DNA of 64,000 nt. Origin: Labilithrix sp. Lineage in GTDB: Bacteria; Myxococcota_A; Polyangia; Polyangiales; Polyangiaceae. Made by a program: the position numbers and the translations under genes. Below, one piece after another: positions 16,835 to 27,522 of this stretch. The DNA lies in NCBI GenBank assembly GCA_019637175.1, contig JAHBWD010000006.1, positions 62,001-126,000 on the forward strand. Direction: 5' to 3'. Each line of letters starts with the position of its first letter. Position 1 is the stretch's first letter. Under the pieces are notes generated by a model. That model saw nothing but the letters and a program-made list of their open reading frames with translations. It had not been told where the DNA came from and did not search any database.

Positions 16835-18450
16835 TCGAACGTGCTTCCCTTGAGGACGTCACCGAGCGTGTCGACGTCGAGCCATCCGCCGCGGGTGTAG
16901 ACGACGCGGACCTCGCGGCCTTCGCGCACGAGCCGCCGGAGCAGGTCGGGCACCGAGGCCGAAGCGAGCTCCTTGCCTTCGAGCGTGCCGAGGATCTCGC
17001 GCACCGCCTTCGCGCCGCTCTCCGAGAGCTTGAGGAGGCCCGTCCACTCGCCGGAGACCGACGCGCTCGCCTCGGAGGCCATGTCTTTCAAGAGCACGTT
17101 CGCGAGGAGCGTCTTGCGCGAGTGCGGCTCGGAGCAGATCGCCCAGTCGGCCTTGCCCGCCTTCTTGCCCTCCGCCGGCATCGAGTCGACGGCGACGACG
17201 AAGTCGCCCTGCGTCTCGAGCAGCTCGTCGAGGACGTACTTCTTGAACAGGACGTCGCCGTACGAGACGACGCACGGCCCGTCGAGCGACGATTTGGCCG
17301 CGGCGAGCGACGCGAGCTCGCCGGTCGTCGCGAACGCGTCGTTGTCGACGAACGTCGCGCCCTGGACGTTCACCGCGTCTTTGGCGAAGCCGCGCACGAC
17401 CACGAGCTCGCGCACGTTGGCCGAGCGATACGCGTCGAGGATGTGCTCGAGGATCGGCTTGCCGGCGATGGGGACCATCGACTTCGGGCGATCCGCGACG
17501 AGCTCGCCGAGCTCGTCGCCGCGCCCCGCCGCGAGCACGATGCCGCGCGCGACCGGCCCGCCCTTCGGGAGGTACGCCTTCTCCGCCTGCTCGAGCTCGT
17601 TCTCGCCCTGGAGGCGGAAGACCTCGGCGAGCGGCGCGACCTTCTCCTCGACGCCGACGAGCGTCTGGTTCGCGTGGATCGCCTTGGCCGCGGCCTGCAT
17701 CGCGGTGAGCGCGGAGCGCATGAGGTGGTTCGCCCAGATCACGATCTTGAAGCCGGCCTCGCGGAAGACGTCGGTCGGCGTCGTGTAGTACTTCGTCGGG
17801 ACGATCACGAGCGGGAGCCGATCGCCCCACTCCTTCTTGAACTGGAGGATCTCGTTGGCGTGGCGCTCCTTCGAGTGGATGAGGATCGCGTCGGCGCCCG
17901 CCTTTCGGTAGGCCTCGCCGCGCCTCAGCGCCTCTTCCATGCCGTGGCCGGCGATGAGCGCCTCGACGCGCGCGACCACGACGAAGTCGTCGTCGCGCTG
18001 CGCTTCCTTGGCCGCGCGGATCTTGCCGGCGAACTCGTCGACGTCGGCGAGCGGCTGGGCGGTCGAGCGGAGGAAGCTGTTCGTCTTGGGGAAGAGCTTG
18101 TCTTCCATGCAGACGCCGGCGACGCCGCGCTGCTCGAGCTTCGTCACGAGGCGGCGCGCGGAGTTGAAGTTGCCGTAGCCCGTGTCGCCGTCGAGGAGGA
18201 TCGGCACCGTCGTGGCGTCGGCCATGAACTCGACGACCTCGAGCACCTGCGTCCAGCTCGCCTCGTTGTTGTCGCGGACGCCGAGCGCGGCGGAGATCGA
18301 GAGGCCGCTGCCCCAGATCCCTTCGAAGCCGGCCTCTTCGGCGATCTTCGCGGAGAGTCCGTTGTGCGCCTCCATCAGGAACGAAAGGCCGGAGCCCTTC
18401 AGCATGCCCTTCAGGCGGCTGGTCTTGCGGGGGGAAAGTGGTTGAACCAT
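16831..18450 (-). CDS. pepM: PEP mutase fused to a nucleotidyltransferase domain (PepM-PntC-like)
   Basis: The protein has 539 residues in two domains. Residues 1-295 are an isocitrate-lyase-superfamily barrel with the PEP mutase fingerprint EDKx5NS as [10 protein letters not shown] (116-125), plus [11 protein letters not shown]. It forms the C-P bond by rearranging PEP to phosphonopyruvate. Residues 302-539 are a nucleotidyltransferase with [19 protein letters not shown] and [14 protein letters not shown]. Such fusions are described as PntC-type AEP cytidylyltransferases that make CMP-AEP. The chosen ATG has a GGTGA ribosome-like site and a TATACC box 9 nt upstream. First gene of the five-gene operon. 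Confidence 0.9.
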   Translation of the reverse strand: MVQPLSPRKTSRLKGMLKGSGLSFLMEAHNGLSAKIAEEAGFEGIWGSGLSISAALGVRDNNEASWTQVLEVVEFMADATTVPILLDGDTGYGNFNSARRLVTKLEQRGVAGVCMEDKLFPKTNSFLRSTAQPLADVDEFAGKIRAAKEAQRDDDFVVVARVEALIAGHGMEEALRRGEAYRKAGADAILIHSKERHANEILQFKKEWGDRLPLVIVPTKYYTTPTDVFREAGFKIVIWANHLMRSALTAMQAAAKAIHANQTLVGVEEKVAPLAEVFRLQGENELEQAEKAYLPKGGPVARGIVLAAGRGDELGELVADRPKSMVPIAGKPILEHILDAYRSANVRELVVVRGFAKDAVNVQGATFVDNDAFATTGELASLAAAKSSLDGPCVVSYGDVLFKKYVLDELLETQGDFVVAVDSMPAEGKKAGKADWAICSEPHSRKTLLANVLLKDMASEASASVSGEWTGLLKLSESGAKAVREILGTLEGKELASASVPDLLRRLVREGREVRVVYTRGGWLDVDTLGDVLKGSTFE

Positions 18451-18683
18451 TGGATCACCGGTATAGCAAAGCTCGAACCAGAGCGGATGCGGCACGGAGG
18501 GCGGCCGAGGCTCGGTCAGCGGGCCTGCACGTCGCATGAAAATGGGCATGCGTCACGGGGATTTCGCCGTTTTTCTCCCGAAAGGACCCGGGATCGGCGC
18601 TCCTGCTCGTGCTCGCTCGGGCGGCCCCGAGGTCTACACACCGCTGCGAACGACCCTCGCCACCTGCGTGCGAGGTTGCAGGC

Positions 18684-18947
18684 GTGCGCGACGCGCCCCC
18701 GAACGACACGGATCCGAAGGTCGACGCGATCCTGATCGCGGGTTACCGGCGCATGGCCGCCTGGCAGAAGCTCGAGCGGATGTGCGCCTTGAACCGGATG
18801 GGGCAGGAGCTCGCGCTCGCGGACCTTCGCCGCCGGTATCCGGATGACTCGCCGCGCGAGCAGCGGCTGCGGCTCGCCTCACGATGGCTCGACGCCGATC
18901 TCATGCGGAAGGTGTTCGGCTGGGATCCCGGCCGCGAGGGGATGTGA
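18684..18947 (+). CDS. Small helical protein, orphan partner of a decayed nucleotidyltransferase gene
   Basis: The protein has 87 residues from a GTG that follows a GAGG site. It is charged and helical, with MAAWQKLERMCALNRM, LALADLRRRYPDDSPREQRL and LASRWLDADLMRKVFGWDP. There is no signal or membrane segment. In my recollection of myxobacterial genomes this small family is found directly upstream of a nucleotidyltransferase-fold (AbiEii-like) gene, an arrangement like a toxin-antitoxin pair. That partner is a pseudogene here. Function unproven. Confidence 0.6.
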   Translation: MRDAPPNDTDPKVDAILIAGYRRMAAWQKLERMCALNRMGQELALADLRRRYPDDSPREQRLRLASRWLDADLMRKVFGWDPGREGM

Positions 18948-19279
18948 CGCTTCCCAGCGCGACTACGCGAGGCGTTCTACGTCGACGTGGACATGATCCT
19001 CGACGCCATACGACGACGCGCGTCCTTCAACGTCGTCCACCTCGGCACGATGTTCAAAGCCGACGTGTTCATTGCGAGGGAAGACGGACACCGTGCTCCA
19101 CAAGCTCGTGTGGGTACCGGCTCGGTGGAGAGATCTCCGAGCGCCAGTGGCGCGACGTGCTCGGCGTCCTCACCGTTCAAGGCTCCGCGATCGACCATGC
19201 GTACATGGATCGGTGGGCCGACGATCTGGGCGTCGCCGATCTGCTCGGGCGAGCGCGCGCCGCAGCGGCGTCGGGCTGA
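18948..19279 (+). pseudogene. Remnant of a nucleotidyltransferase-fold (AbiEii-like) gene
   Basis: Fragments of one protein appear in order but in three frames. LREAFYVDVDMILDAIRRR and ASFNVVHLGTMFKADVFIARE are in one frame (18963-19080). DTVLHKLVW is in a second. RLGGEISERQWRDVLGVL, VQGSAIDHAYMDRWADDL and GVADLLGRA are in a third (up to 19279). The N-terminal half, where the nucleotidyl-transfer motif would be, is missing, and at least two frameshifts occur. The family assignment is from memory; the broken reading frame is plain from the sequence. Confidence 0.65.
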
Positions 19280-19340
19280 TGGGCGGGTGGTTCCGCGTCG
19301 TGCTCGTGTGCTAGAACCGCGGCCCTCGAAAGGAATTCCC

Positions 19341-20279
19341 ATGCCCACCCGGAAGAAGATCGGCCTCATCGGCGCAGGCAACATCGGCGGAGAGCTCGCG
19401 CGCCTCGCGGCCAACCTCGAGCTCGGCGACGTCTACCTCTTCGACATCGCCGCCAAGGAGAACTTTGCGAAGGGCAAGGCGCTCGACCTCGAGCAGAACG
19501 GCTCGATCCTCGGCTACGACGCGAACATCCGCGGCACCGCCAACTGGGCGGATCTCGAGGGCGCCGACGTCCTCGTCGTCACCGCGGGCATCCCGCGCAA
19601 GCCCGGCCAGTCGCGCGACGATCTCGTCGCGACGAACCTGCCGATCATCCGCGACGTCGCGAACAACGCGAAGAAGCACTGCCCCAACGCGTTCGTCATC
19701 GTCATCTCGAACCCGCTCGACGCGATGGTCTACGAGTACCGCCGCGTGACGGGCTGCCCCAAGGGCATGGTCGCGGGCATGGCGGGCGTCCTCGACTCGG
19801 CGCGCTTCCAGCTCTTCCTCGCGCGCGAGGCGAACGTGAGCGTCAAAGACGTGCGCGCGATGGTGCTCGGCGGCCACGGCGACGACATGGTCCCCGTCCT
19901 CTCGATGACGACGATCAACGGCGTCCCCGCGACCACGATGATCGCGAAGGACAAGATCCAGGCGATCATCGAGCGCACCCGCAAGGGCGGCGGCGAGATC
20001 GTCTCGCTCATGGGCACGAGCGCGTACTACGCGCCGGCCACCGCGGCGATCGCGATGGCCGAGGCGTACCTCAAGGATCAGAAGCGCCTGCTCGCGTGCG
20101 CGGCGTACCTCGAGGGCGAGTACGGCTACAAGGATCTCTTCATGGGCGTGCCGTGCATCGTCGGCGGCAAGGGCGTCGAGAAGATCCTCGAGATCCCGCT
20201 CACCGAGGAAGAGAAGGGCATGCTCGCGAAGAGCGCCCAGAGCGTGCAGGGCATCGTCGACGTCGTGAAGAAGTCGTAG
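19341..20279 (+). CDS. mdh: Malate dehydrogenase (lactate dehydrogenase-like type)
   Basis: The protein has 312 residues. The NAD-binding start is KIGLIGAGNIGGELA, with the FDIA acid end of beta-2 giving NAD preference. Substrate arginines lie in AGIPRKPGQSRDDL, and the catalytic His is His179 in LGGHGDDMVP. It oxidises malate to oxaloacetate in the TCA cycle. An AAAGGAA ribosome site 5 nt before the ATG and a TAGAAC -10-like box at 19312 indicate a conventional short leader, unlike many neighbours. sucCD follows downstream after two lipoprotein genes. Confidence 0.93.
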   Translation: MPTRKKIGLIGAGNIGGELARLAANLELGDVYLFDIAAKENFAKGKALDLEQNGSILGYDANIRGTANWADLEGADVLVVTAGIPRKPGQSRDDLVATNLPIIRDVANNAKKHCPNAFVIVISNPLDAMVYEYRRVTGCPKGMVAGMAGVLDSARFQLFLAREANVSVKDVRAMVLGGHGDDMVPVLSMTTINGVPATTMIAKDKIQAIIERTRKGGGEIVSLMGTSAYYAPATAAIAMAEAYLKDQKRLLACAAYLEGEYGYKDLFMGVPCIVGGKGVEKILEIPLTEEEKGMLAKSAQSVQGIVDVVKKS

Positions 20280-20296
20280 CCCCACCCGAGCCGCGC

Positions 20297-20302
20297 TACG
20301 CT
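20297..20302 (+). promoter_or_regulatory. TACGCT -10-like box 6 nt from start codon
   Basis: TACGCT plus a 6-nt spacer leads directly to the ATG at 20309. It predicts a leaderless mRNA for the MopE-like lipoprotein, independent of mdh. Confidence 0.5.
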
Positions 20303-20308
20303 CGAGGC

Positions 20309-21091
20309 ATGGTGCGGGGACCGGGCGCGAGGCTCTCGGTGAGGTTCGCGGTCGCGGCTGCGCTCGGCGCGTTCATCGCGTCGAGCGCGGCGTGCGGCAA
20401 GGCGCTCGACATCGACGAAGAAGAGCCGCCCGCGCCGGGCGTCGACGCCGGAAGTGACACGAGCCAGCCGCCGCCTGGCTGCACGCCTCGGTTCAAGGAC
20501 GACTTCGAGGGCTGCGCGTGCGAGACGGCGGGCGCGATCCGCGACTGCGCGCACGGCGTCACCGGTCCGAAGAGCGCTTGCAAGGTGGGCCGGCAGACCT
20601 GCGTCTCCGGCAAGTGGTCGGCGTGCGACGGCGCGAATGATCCGCTGCCGACGGAGACGTGCAACGACGTCGACGACGACTGCGACGGGATCGTCGACAA
20701 CGGCTGCGAGTGCACCGAGGGCCTCGACCTGTGCGAGCGCGTCGGCGGCGGCAGCCCGCCGAACGTCGTGCGCGTCGTCTCGGAGGAGAAGACCTACACC
20801 GCGACCGATACCGTCACGCTCTACGTGATGTGGAACCAACCGATCGCCAACGTGCACCTCCGGCGCAACGGCAACGGCGGCCCGTGCGCAGGCGGCGCCG
20901 GCGGCGACGTGCTCTGCAACGCGGGCGCCGGTTGCCCCGGCTGGTACGCTCGCAAACGGACGCTCAACGCGAGCGACGCCTTCTTCCCGAGCGGCACGAC
21001 CACGGTCGAGGCGCTCGTCAACGCCTCCGGGAGCCCCGGCTGCGCGGGCTTCGCGGCCAGCGGCACGACCGAGGTCATCGTCGCGAAGTGA
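20309..21091 (+). CDS. MopE-type Cys-rich lipoprotein
   Basis: The protein has 260 residues. The lipoprotein signal VAAALGAFIASSAACG puts the Cys at about residue 29. The central region (residues about 50-145) carries paired cysteines and the metal-binding motif ETCNDVDDDCDGIVDNGCEC. The C-terminal 110 residues are beta-rich with four cysteines (GPCAGGAGGDVLCNAG, GAGCPGW). The acidic DxDxDG motif suggests calcium binding. Likely outer-surface protein, function unknown. It has its own leaderless-type promoter 17 bp after the mdh stop. Confidence 0.65.
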   Translation: MVRGPGARLSVRFAVAAALGAFIASSAACGKALDIDEEEPPAPGVDAGSDTSQPPPGCTPRFKDDFEGCACETAGAIRDCAHGVTGPKSACKVGRQTCVSGKWSACDGANDPLPTETCNDVDDDCDGIVDNGCECTEGLDLCERVGGGSPPNVVRVVSEEKTYTATDTVTLYVMWNQPIANVHLRRNGNGGPCAGGAGGDVLCNAGAGCPGWYARKRTLNASDAFFPSGTTTVEALVNASGSPGCAGFAASGTTEVIVAK

Positions 21092-21142
21092 TCGCTGCGC
21101 CCTCGTCGAGCGCGCGCGAAAAACACCGAACGCGCGTTGTGA

Positions 21143-21148
21143 TACGTT
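21143..21148 (+). promoter_or_regulatory. TACGTT -10-like box 6 nt from GTG start
   Basis: TACGTT, spacer CGGCGC, then GTG at 21155. The geometry matches the boxes at 20297 and 24202 exactly. Confidence 0.5.
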
Positions 21149-21154
21149 CGGCGC

Positions 21155-22054
21155 GTGAACGCTCCCGCGAAGCTGCTCCTGCTCCTCGGCGCCCTCTTCG
21201 TCACGCTCTTCACGAGCTGCGCCGACCCGGTCACGCCGACCCTCGAGATCTCGCCCACGTCGCGCGACCTCGTGAGCGGCGAGACGTTGCAGCTCACGGT
21301 GACGCGTCGCTATCCGGCCGGCCCGGTGGAGAACATCACGACGCGCGTGACGTACACGACGAGCGACGTCTCGATCGCCACCGTCGTGCCTCAGGGCGGC
21401 GCGGTGACGGCGCGAACGAACCCAGGCTCGGTCATCATCAAGGCCTACGATCCGATCAGCGACGCGACGGTCGCCGCGACGTTCACCGTCGCGCGCCAGC
21501 AGATCCGATCGATCGAGGTGTCGCCGACGCCGGCCATCGTCCTCGCGCGCGGCGCGACGCAGCAGTTCACCGCCGTCGCGACCTACAACGACGACTCGAA
21601 GCGCGACGTCACGCAGGAGGTCTCGTGGAGCTCGACGAACGTCGGCGCGGTCATCGTCGACGACGCGGCTCCGACCAAGGGCATCGCGAAGGCGGTCGCC
21701 AACGGTGACGCGTCGATCCTCGCGACCGATCCCGTCACGCGCGTGCAGGGCCGCTCGATCGTGTTCGTGACCGGCGTGTCGCCGGTGCTCGTCTCGCTGC
21801 TCGTGACGCCGAACCCCGGCGTGGTCAACGTCGCGCGCACGGTCCCCTTCGGCGCCGTCGGCGTCTTCAGCGACGGCAGCTCGCAGAACATGACCAACGC
21901 GGTCACCTGGAGCTCGTCGCGGACCGATCTCGCCACCGTCGACGGCGCGGGCATCGCCACCGGCGTCGCCGCGGGCGACGTGACGATCACCGCGACCGGG
22001 CCCGAGCCGAGCACGACCATCAAGGGCTCGGCCGCGCTCAAGGTTCAACCGTAG
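21155..22054 (+). CDS. Lipoprotein with three bacterial Ig-like (BIG2) domains
   Basis: The protein has 299 residues. The signal LLLLLGALFVTLFTSCAD gives a lipidated Cys at about residue 22. Three repeats of about 90 residues follow, each with the BIG2 pattern of a VSPT or TPNPG start, a 'GETLQLTVT'-type strand, WSSTNVGAVIVD or WSSSRTDLATVDG in the middle, and 'ATGVAAGDVTITAT'-type ends. Such domains mediate adhesion or act as spacers on the cell surface. It lies between mdh and sucC and has its own -10-like box. Confidence 0.75.
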   Translation: MNAPAKLLLLLGALFVTLFTSCADPVTPTLEISPTSRDLVSGETLQLTVTRRYPAGPVENITTRVTYTTSDVSIATVVPQGGAVTARTNPGSVIIKAYDPISDATVAATFTVARQQIRSIEVSPTPAIVLARGATQQFTAVATYNDDSKRDVTQEVSWSSTNVGAVIVDDAAPTKGIAKAVANGDASILATDPVTRVQGRSIVFVTGVSPVLVSLLVTPNPGVVNVARTVPFGAVGVFSDGSSQNMTNAVTWSSSRTDLATVDGAGIATGVAAGDVTITATGPEPSTTIKGSAALKVQP

Positions 22055-22065
22055 CCGCGATGTGG

Positions 22066-22071
22066 TAGCTT
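22066..22071 (+). promoter_or_regulatory. TAGCTT -10-like box 7 nt from sucC GTG
   Basis: TAGCTT is separated from the sucC GTG by the 7-nt spacer CGCCCGC. It predicts a leaderless sucCD transcript. There is no Shine-Dalgarno sequence before sucC. Confidence 0.45.
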
Positions 22072-22078
22072 CGCCCGC

Positions 22079-23289
<1,211 letters not shown>

Positions 23290-23293
<4 letters not shown>

Positions 23294-24201
23294 GCATCCT
23301 GGTCGGAAAGAACACGAAGCTGTTGGTCCAGGGGATCACGGGCGGCGCGGGCTCGTTCCACGCGAAGCAGATGATCGAGTACGGCACGAGCGTGGTCGGC
23401 GGCGTCACGCCGACGCGCGGCGGCGAGACGTTCGAGCACGGCAAGGCCAAGGTCCCGGTGTTCGACACCGTCGAGCAAGCCGTGCGCGCGACGGGCGCGA
23501 ACGCGAGCGTGATCTTCGTTCCGCCTCCGGGCGCGGCCGACGCGATCCTCGAGGCGTTCGACGCCGGCGTCGAGCTCGTCATCTGCATCACCGAGGGCAT
23601 CCCGGTGATGGACATGCTCCCGGTGCGCCGCGTGCTCGAGGCGATGCAGGCCGACGCGCGCGCGAAGGGTGTGTCGATCCCGCGCCTCGTCGGGCCGAAC
23701 TGCCCCGGCGTGATCACGCCCGGCGCGTGCAAGATCGGCATCATGCCGGGCCACATCCACAAGGCGGGGCACATCGGCGTCGTCTCGCGCTCGGGCACGC
23801 TCACGTACGAGGCCGTCGGTCAGCTCACCGCGCTCGGCATCGGCCAGTCGACGTGCGTCGGCATCGGTGGCGATCCGGTCGGCGGCATGGACTTCGTCGA
23901 CGTCCTCGAGCTGTTCCAGGCCGATCCCGACACGCACGGCGTCATCATGATCGGCGAGATCGGCGGCGGCGCCGAGGAGCGCGGCGCGGCGTTCATCAAG
24001 GAGAAGATGACCAAGCCCGTCGCCGCGTTCATCGCGGGAACGACGGCGCCTCCCGGCAAGCGCATGGGGCACGCCGGCGCGATCATCTCCGGAGGCAAGG
24101 GCACGGCGTCCGCGAAGATCGCCGCGCTCGAGGCCGCCGGCGCCAAGGTCGCACCGACGCCGAGCGACATGGCGACGACGCTCCAGTCGATGATGAAGTG
24201 A
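23290..24201 (+). CDS. sucD: Succinyl-CoA synthetase alpha subunit
   Basis: The protein has 303 residues from a GTG overlapping the sucC stop. The CoA-binding fold starts with [32 protein letters not shown] is conserved. The phosphorylated histidine is His261 in [14 protein letters not shown]. Forms the TCA enzyme with SucC. Stoichiometric synthesis is expected from the translational coupling. The stop codon TGA abuts the TACGCT box of the next lipoprotein gene. Confidence 0.95.
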
Positions 24202-24207
24202 TACGCT
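24202..24207 (+). promoter_or_regulatory. TACGCT -10-like box directly after the sucD stop
   Basis: TACGCT starts immediately after the sucD TGA. A 6-nt spacer CGGCTC leads to GTG at 24214. Same geometry as at 20297 and 21143. Confidence 0.5.
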
Positions 24208-24213
24208 CGGCTC

Positions 24214-25215
24214 GTGCGGCCTCGTGGCGACATGGCGGGGGCGGTCGTGCTCGCCGCGCTGCTCGCGGCGTGGATCGCTTCGTGTAGCTCGATCCCCGAG
24301 CTCACGTTCATCGAGCAAGAGGGAGGCACGGAGGCGGGGCCGTGCCTCCCGACGGGCCGCGAGATCTGCGACGACGGGATCGACAACGACTGCGACGGCC
24401 GCGTCGACTGCGCCGACTCCGCGTGCGAGAGCGGGTTCGCGTGCGTCGATCCGGCGCCCGCGGACTGGTCGCTCGTCGCGTTCGCCGACGACTCGCGGCC
24501 GTCGTGCCCCGAAGGATTCGGCGCGGGCGCGGACATTCGCACCGCGCGCGGGATCGGCGACGCGGCGTGCGCGTGCAACTGCGGAGGCGGCTGCACCGCC
24601 GACGTCGAGCTCGCGTTCGGCGACGCGGCTTGCGCGGGATCGGGATCGCCGCGAGATCTCGACGTCGGCAGCGGCTGCCAGCGGTTCTTCGGCAACGGCT
24701 TCGAGGTGAGCGCGAACGTCTCGCGGCGCCTCGCGCCGCCGGCGGGCTCGAGCTGCGCGGCGAATCCGAGCAGCGCGCCCACGCCCGTCGAGAACGGAAG
24801 GGTGTGCGCCGCGCCGGCGCGCGTCGGCGGCGGTTGCGCCGGCGCGCAGGTCTGCGCGCCGCGATCGCGGGGCGGCTACGAGATCTGCGTCGCCCGGCAG
24901 GGCGCGAGCGGGTGCCCCGCGGGGTTCCCCGAGGGCCATCGCGCGGGCACGAACGCGAACGACGCGCGCGCGTGCAGCGGCTGCACGTGCACGAGGAGCG
25001 CATGCACCGCCGACGTGAAGCTCTACGACTCCGTCGGGTGCAACGGCGCGCCGTCGCTCGAGGCGAGCGCCGCCTCGTGCACGCCGGGGACGAACCCCGC
25101 GTTCCGCGCGCGCGCCTACACGATGACGGTCGCGGGCGGCTGCGTCGTCGCGACGCCGCCGACGGCCTCGGGCTCGCTCGATCTGACCGACGAGCGGACG
25201 ATCTGCTGCAAGTGA
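24214..25215 (+). CDS. MopE-motif Cys-rich lipoprotein
   Basis: The protein has 333 residues from the GTG (an internal ATG at 24232 is possible). The lipoprotein signal VVLAALLAAWIASCSS is followed by a MopE-like motif CDDGIDNDCDGRVDCAD. Two copies of a Cys-rich module follow, each with ACxC(N/T)C...TADV (GDAACACNCGGGCTADVELA and ARACSGCTCTRSACTADVKL), so the C-terminal part looks internally duplicated. More than 25 cysteines predict disulfide-stabilised or metal-binding surface structure. Function unknown. Confidence 0.65.
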   Translation: MRPRGDMAGAVVLAALLAAWIASCSSIPELTFIEQEGGTEAGPCLPTGREICDDGIDNDCDGRVDCADSACESGFACVDPAPADWSLVAFADDSRPSCPEGFGAGADIRTARGIGDAACACNCGGGCTADVELAFGDAACAGSGSPRDLDVGSGCQRFFGNGFEVSANVSRRLAPPAGSSCAANPSSAPTPVENGRVCAAPARVGGGCAGAQVCAPRSRGGYEICVARQGASGCPAGFPEGHRAGTNANDARACSGCTCTRSACTADVKLYDSVGCNGAPSLEASAASCTPGTNPAFRARAYTMTVAGGCVVATPPTASGSLDLTDERTICCK

Positions 25216-25281
25216 TTCCGCGCAGATGGGCGCGCGATCTTTTTTGAGCCGATCTTCGAGGCCGAGCGCTACTTATGGGGC

Positions 25282-25824
25282 GTGGTTGCCCTCGCCCGTC
25301 CCGTTTTGTCCGCGTCCGCCGCGCCTCGCGTCGAGAGCGCGGAGTTCACGGCGGTCTACGCGAAGCACGCGCGCTACGTCGCCGGCGTCGTGCATCGCTT
25401 GATGGGCGACGACGGCGACCTCGACGACATCGTGCAGGAGACGTTCGTCGACGCCCTCGAAGGTCTGACGCGCCTGATCGATCCGTCGGCGGTGCGCGCG
25501 TGGCTCGTGACCGTCGCCGTGCGCCGCACGCGCCGCGTGCTCGCGCGCCGCCGGCGGCGCATGCTCTTCGCCTTCTGGGCGGCAGACTTCGCACCCCGCG
25601 CCTCCGATCCGCGCGACTGCCAGGCCGCCTTCGAGCTCTACGACGCGCTCTCGCGTCTCCCGCCGGACGTGCGCATCCCGTGGGTGCTCCATCGCGTCGA
25701 GCACATGAGCCTGCCCGAGACCGCGCAGGCGTGCGAGGTCTCGCTCGCGACGGTCAAGCGGCGCATCGCCGACGCCGAAGAGCGCCTCGAGCGGCGCCTC
25801 GGCAAAGCGGGAGGTGCCCCGTGA
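25282..25824 (+). CDS. ECF-type sigma-70 family RNA polymerase sigma factor
   Basis: The protein has 180 residues. Region 2 includes YAKHARYVAGVVHRLMGDDG and LDDIVQETFVDALEGLTRL. Region 4 is a helix-turn-helix (LPETAQACEVSLATVKRRI). It is typical of extracytoplasmic-function sigma factors, which direct polymerase to stress or envelope promoters. A TACTTA box lies 6 nt before its GTG, so expression may be leaderless. It is translationally coupled (GTGA) to a small single-span membrane protein, probably its anti-sigma factor. Confidence 0.85.
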   Translation: MVALARPVLSASAAPRVESAEFTAVYAKHARYVAGVVHRLMGDDGDLDDIVQETFVDALEGLTRLIDPSAVRAWLVTVAVRRTRRVLARRRRRMLFAFWAADFAPRASDPRDCQAAFELYDALSRLPPDVRIPWVLHRVEHMSLPETAQACEVSLATVKRRIADAEERLERRLGKAGGAP

Positions 25825-26111
25825 GCGCGCGCCTCGACGATCTCATCGAGGAGGCGCGCGGCGGCGAGCTCGCGTGGGACGAGGCGCGCGCCGCGCGCGT
25901 CCGCGAGGGCGCGATCCGTCGTGGTGAACGCCGGCGTCTCGCGCGCCGCGGTGTGCTGGTCGCGTCCGGCGCGGCCCTCCTCGTCGTCGGTCTCCTTCGC
26001 GCGGCGTCGAGCGCGCCCGCGCGCGTCGCCGAAGAGCCTGCGCCGGCTCCCGAGATCGTCGCTGCTCGCGGCGCACCTGGGTTGGGCGACGCGGGCTACG
26101 CGCGCGACTGA
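25821..26111 (+). CDS. Small single-span membrane protein, putative anti-sigma factor
   Basis: The protein has 96 residues from a GTG overlapping the sigma-factor stop. An N-terminal cytoplasmic region of about 40 residues ([20 protein letters not shown], then [17 protein letters not shown]) precedes one membrane segment ([15 protein letters not shown]) and a short extracytoplasmic tail ending [10 protein letters not shown]. The position and topology suggest an anti-sigma factor. Relatives as I remember them carry a FecR-like sensor domain after the membrane segment, which is missing here, so it may be truncated or minimal. Confidence 0.55.
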   Translation: MSARLDDLIEEARGGELAWDEARAARVREGAIRRGERRRLARRGVLVASGAALLVVGLLRAASSAPARVAEEPAPAPEIVAARGAPGLGDAGYARD

Positions 26112-26220
26112 GTCGACCGCGGTCGAGCTCCTCGATCGACGGCAGCGCGCAGGACTCCTTGAGTTTTTCGGCGAGGTCTCCTATTGGAGCGTACCCCTCA
26201 CCGTCGCCTCGGAGATCCCC

Positions 26221-26645
26221 ATGGCCGTCGAACGAACGCTCTGCATCATCAAACCGGACGCTGTCGAGAAGAAGAAGGCAGGCGCCATCCTCCAGATGCT
26301 CGAGGCCGCCGGCTTCACGATCGTCGCGTGCAAGCGCACGCACCTCACGCGGCCCGTCGCCGAAGGCTTCTACGCCGTCCACAAGGCGCGCCCCTTCTTC
26401 GGCGAGCTCGTCGAGTTCATGACCCGCTCGCCGGTGTTCGTCGCCGTGCTCGAGCGCGACAACGCGGTCGCCAAGTACCGCGAGGTCATGGGCGCGACCG
26501 ATCCGGCCAAGGCCGACGCGAACACGATCCGCAAGCTCCACGGCGCAAGCGTGGGCGAGAACGCCGTCCACGGCTCCGACTCGCTCGACAACGCGCGCAT
26601 CGAGATCGGCTACTTCTTCCCCGCGAGCGAAGTCGCCCCCGTCGC

Positions 26646-26649
<4 letters not shown>
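26221..26649 (+). CDS. ndk: Nucleoside diphosphate kinase
   Basis: The protein has 142 residues, the usual length. [18 protein letters not shown] opens the fold, and the phosphorylated histidine is His117 in [10 protein letters not shown]. It equilibrates nucleoside di- and triphosphates. GGAG lies 7 nt before the ATG. The stop overlaps the ATG of dapD (ATGA), so the two are co-expressed although their pathways differ. Confidence 0.96.
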
Positions 26650-27485
<836 letters not shown>

Positions 27486-27522
27486 ATCGCCGAACCGCGG
27501 AGCGAGGAAAGGGAAGGCCGCC

